DNA of 24,998 nucleotides from UBA965 sp046303375 (lineage in GTDB: Bacteria > Chloroflexota > Chloroflexia > Chloroflexales > Roseiflexaceae). Made by a program: the position numbers and the translations under genes. Location of the stretch: the NCBI GenBank assembly GCA_046303375.1, contig JBKCGB010000030.1:1-24998 (forward strand), written 5' to 3'. Below are positions 22,145 to 24,998 of the stretch, in pieces (within the stretch, counting starts at the first letter, position 1; each line of letters opens with the position of its first letter). The notes below the pieces were generated by a model. The model worked only from the letters and a program-made list of their open reading frames with translations. It was not told where the DNA came from and made no database searches.

Positions 22145-24985
22145 TTATGTAAATAAAAGCTCCACATCGTCGCGGGTGAGCGTTTTGAGCCCGCCGCGTT
22201 CGGGTGTGATAAGCTGACGCACCAATTCCCGTTTGCGATCCTGCAGTTGCAGAATTTTTTCCTCAACTGAATCGCGTACCACCATTTTGTAGACCATCAC
22301 AGGGCGAGTCTGACCGATACGATGACTGCGGTCCGTCGCCTGCATTTCCACCGCCGGATTCCACCACGGATCGACGTGGATGACATAGTCGGCTGCCGTC
22401 AAGTTGAGCCCCACGCCGCCAGCGCGCAAACTAATCAAAAAGAAGGCATACCGGTTGTCGCGCTGGAAGGCATCAATAATGCTCTGGCGGTCGCGGGTGC
22501 GCCCGTCGAGGTAAGCATAGGCAATCCCACGCGCATCGAGCTCGGCGCGCACCAAGCTGAGCATCTGCACAAACTGCGAAAATACCAGGGCGCGGTGACC
22601 AGCTGCTTGTAGCGCTTCGAGCGTAGCGAGCAGCGATTCAAATTTGCCCGAAACTCCTGCACTACTCGGGTCAATCAAGCGCGGGTGGTTGCAAATTTGG
22701 CGGAGTCGCAGCAGACCCTCGAGCATTTTGACGCGCGCCTGCTGTGGACCTGCGCTGTCAATCAAGCCCAGCAACAAGGCGCGATAGTGGTCACGTTGCG
22801 CATTATACAGCCGACGTTGTTCAGGCTCCATTTCGTTCATCAGCACCCGTTCGGTGCGTGACGGCAGATCAGGAGCGACTTGATCTTTGGTGCGCCGCAA
22901 TATGAAGGGAAAGGTCAAGCGGCGCAACAGTTTGAGCGCTTCGTCGCGACCTTCACCCTCACGGGTAAAGGTCTCACGGAAGGTTTCCGCACTACCGAGC
23001 AGCCCCGGATTGAGAAACGCAAATTGCGACCACAGCTCTACTGCACTGTTTTCAATGGGGGTACCCGTCAACGACAAGCGGCGCTCGGCCTGCAGACGGC
23101 GCACCGCCCGCGCTGTCTCAGCACTCGGGTTTTTGACCGCCTGCGATTCATCGAGAATAACGTACTGAAAGCGGTAGCTGGTCAGCATATCGATGTCACG
23201 CAACATGGTGCCATAGGTGGTGAGTATCACATCGTACTGCGCAAAGGTGGCGGTATCCTTGCTACGCCCTTGGTCGATATGCGTCAACAAGCGCAGATTG
23301 GGGGTAAAGCGCGACGCTTCGCGTTGCCAGTTGTAGACAATCGAGCGTGGCATCACAATCAAAATGGCGTTCGCCTGTGGGGCACGTTCACGCATCGACT
23401 GGATAAACGCCAGCGTTTGAATGGTTTTCCCCACCCCCATATCATCGGCCAAGCAGCCACCAAAGCCGTAGGTATTGAGGAAATGGAGCCAGTCGTAGCC
23501 CGCTTTTTGGTAGTTGCGCAACGAGCCGCGAAAGCCGTCAGGTAGTGGCTGTGGCTCAATGTGCTCAAACAGACGCAAGCGCGCCCGCCGTTCCTCGAAT
23601 GTGCTATCAACGCTGGACACACTCGCTTCTTGCACGATCTGCTCGACGACACCGACTTGGGCTGTTGCATAGCGTATCGTCGCATCATGGGTCTGCCCCA
23701 TCGCAAAGAGCGGAGCCAAGCGTTGCGCCAACTCGTGCGATACCAGACCGAGTGAACCATCGGCGAGGAGCACGTAGCGTTCACGTTTGAGCACGGCGCG
23801 CCGAATGGTCGCCAAATCCACCGATAAATCGCCATAATTGACGACCGCCGCCACATCAAACCAGTCGATGTGTGATTGCACGGAGACTGTGATGTGTGGC
23901 GCGTCGAGACGCATGTGCACCGCAGTAATGGCGGATTCGCCCTGGACTTCCATGCCTTCGGTTGCTAATGCAGCCACGACTTTGAGCATGAAATCGGTGG
24001 CAGCCATCGTCCGCCGTGGCCGATACGTGCCGTCTTCATGCAGGCGCAACGCATACTGCTCAAGGACCGCGCTCGCAGCGCGTTCTGCATCAATATCACG
24101 ATTGATGCGCACGAGATGGAGTTCTTCACTCCCGTGCAAGATAGCCGTACTCGGAAAGGCGGCATCAAATGGGAGCACGTGCTCACCATAGCCAAACACT
24201 AACTGGACATTGAGTTGCCCATCACACTCCCCCAAAATGACTCGTGGTGCTGGCTCAACGCGCATTTCGTCCCAGCGCAACGCCGACCCACACAACGGCA
24301 CACGCATCACCAAATCACGCAAGCGCTGGTCAAATCGCTCACGATCAGCGGCTCCCACCCGCATCACCGGCGTCTGGAGCAAGTGTTCTGTCATGGGCGT
24401 ATATTCACCGATATTGACCAGTGTACTCCCGTTGAGCAACCAGCTCGGTGCAAACGGGAGCACGATGCGTTGTGTATCGACCAACTGACTCACGTGTGCG
24501 GTATGCACGATGCTGTGCAAAACCAGATCTGCGCCATCATCATCGATTGACAACTGCACATCACCGATTTCACCAACGACACGCACTGGGAGCCGCAAAT
24601 CACTCGACAAAAAAACGTCCTGCCCAGCCAACAACTCGAGTGCGGCCGCATACAACCAGGCGCGTTGCGCTGGTTGCGCAGCGGTGACCGTCTGCGTACA
24701 GACGAGTGTGGCCGCTTGCAAGACGCGGTGTGACGCATCCGGATGACCTGCCGGCGTTGGTGGTGCCCGGAGCGGGCGCACTTCGGCGCCGTCCCAGTCC
24801 TGCCGCCCTGCACGCACCGTGGCCGTAAATGGCACCAACGCCCAGGCATCGTCACCCACACCCATGGCATGCCCACGGTGCAAACAAAAGACGATGTGTG
24901 CGCTGGTGGTATGCGCCACTGCCAGCCGTACCCTGTCAGGCACCGCAAACAGCGTCTCCCACTGTTGCGGTGGCCGACTGGTCAT
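22145..24985 (-). CDS. SNF2-family DEAD/DEAH-type helicase/ATPase
   Basis: At least 946 residues. The C-terminal ~470 residues are a complete SNF2 motor: DMGVGKT (515-521, Walker A), DESQ (612-615, motif II, usually DEAH), LTGTPIEN (639-646, motif III), SLRAGGVGLN (motif V) and QATDRSHRIGQ (882-892, motif VI). Such ATPases move along double-stranded DNA and remodel protein-DNA complexes; bacterial ones include RapA-like and defence-associated members. The N-terminal ~480 residues are not recognised with certainty and may correspond to the bacterial SNF2-associated region. No ribosome site is visible before the ATG at 24985, and the frame remains open to the window edge, so the true start may lie outside. 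It is the upstream neighbour of argG, with its stop codon inside the argG ribosome site. Confidence 0.9.
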   Translation of the reverse strand: MTSRPPQQWETLFAVPDRVRLAVAHTTSAHIVFCLHRGHAMGVGDDAWALVPFTATVRAGRQDWDGAEVRPLRAPPTPAGHPDASHRVLQAATLVCTQTVTAAQPAQRAWLYAAALELLAGQDVFLSSDLRLPVRVVGEIGDVQLSIDDDGADLVLHSIVHTAHVSQLVDTQRIVLPFAPSWLLNGSTLVNIGEYTPMTEHLLQTPVMRVGAADRERFDQRLRDLVMRVPLCGSALRWDEMRVEPAPRVILGECDGQLNVQLVFGYGEHVLPFDAAFPSTAILHGSEELHLVRINRDIDAERAASAVLEQYALRLHEDGTYRPRRTMAATDFMLKVVAALATEGMEVQGESAITAVHMRLDAPHITVSVQSHIDWFDVAAVVNYGDLSVDLATIRRAVLKRERYVLLADGSLGLVSHELAQRLAPLFAMGQTHDATIRYATAQVGVVEQIVQEASVSSVDSTFEERRARLRLFEHIEPQPLPDGFRGSLRNYQKAGYDWLHFLNTYGFGGCLADDMGVGKTIQTLAFIQSMRERAPQANAILIVMPRSIVYNWQREASRFTPNLRLLTHIDQGRSKDTATFAQYDVILTTYGTMLRDIDMLTSYRFQYVILDESQAVKNPSAETARAVRRLQAERRLSLTGTPIENSAVELWSQFAFLNPGLLGSAETFRETFTREGEGRDEALKLLRRLTFPFILRRTKDQVAPDLPSRTERVLMNEMEPEQRRLYNAQRDHYRALLLGLIDSAGPQQARVKMLEGLLRLRQICNHPRLIDPSSAGVSGKFESLLATLEALQAAGHRALVFSQFVQMLSLVRAELDARGIAYAYLDGRTRDRQSIIDAFQRDNRYAFFLISLRAGGVGLNLTAADYVIHVDPWWNPAVEMQATDRSHRIGQTRPVMVYKMVVRDSVEEKILQLQDRKRELVRQLITPERGGLKTLTRDDVELLFT

Positions 24986-24998
24986 GTGCTGACGCAGT

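Noticed and set aside
22880..23545. 221-codon plus-strand frame opposite the SNF2 motor
   Set aside because: Covers the helicase motifs on the other strand; no independent evidence.

Overview
The window looks like a chromosomal segment of an environmental bacterium, most likely from the Chloroflexota. This is inference. It rests on the two large secreted RCC1-type propeller proteins with Thr/Arg-alternating low-complexity tracts, the mix of carbohydrate-active genes and the moderate-to-high GC. No rRNA, tRNA, CRISPR array, insertion sequence or phage gene was recognised.

Left part (1-8745): an inverted-repeat cluster (1-210) precedes a two-gene unit, a Gfo/Idh/MocA oxidoreductase and a polysaccharide-deacetylase-like protein. 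A lipoprotein serine hydrolase (class C beta-lactamase fold) follows. It converges on a small unknown minus-strand gene that has a near-consensus promoter and an operator-like dyad. A plus-strand unit then encodes an MBL-fold hydrolase, an unknown two-TM protein and a GH20 beta-N-acetylhexosaminidase-like enzyme. Together these suggest amino-sugar or glycan turnover.

Middle part (8774-16629): three beta-propeller genes lie side by side. The first encodes a secreted RCC1 protein with 21 units (14, a Thr/Arg linker, then 7), each carrying a C-x9-C pair. The second is an SMP-30/gluconolactonase-type enzyme on the minus strand. The third encodes a secreted RCC1-like protein of about 14 diverged units, without the cysteine pairs, ending in a 105-residue Thr/Arg tail. 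The unit counts (21 and 14) are multiples of seven, the blade number of an RCC1 propeller. This is the most distinctive part of the window.

Right part (16633-24998): a minus-strand unit read right to left encodes a SNF2-family helicase, argG, argJ, argH, a Nudix hydrolase and argF. Spacing is tight: the argG ribosome binding site overlaps the helicase stop codon, argG-argJ are 4 nt apart, and the argH stop abuts the Nudix start. The arg genes cover the last steps of arginine synthesis plus the acetyl-cycling step; argB, argC and argD are not in the window. A strong stem-loop separates argJ from argH. The helicase reading frame is still open at the right edge, so its N-terminus may be incomplete.
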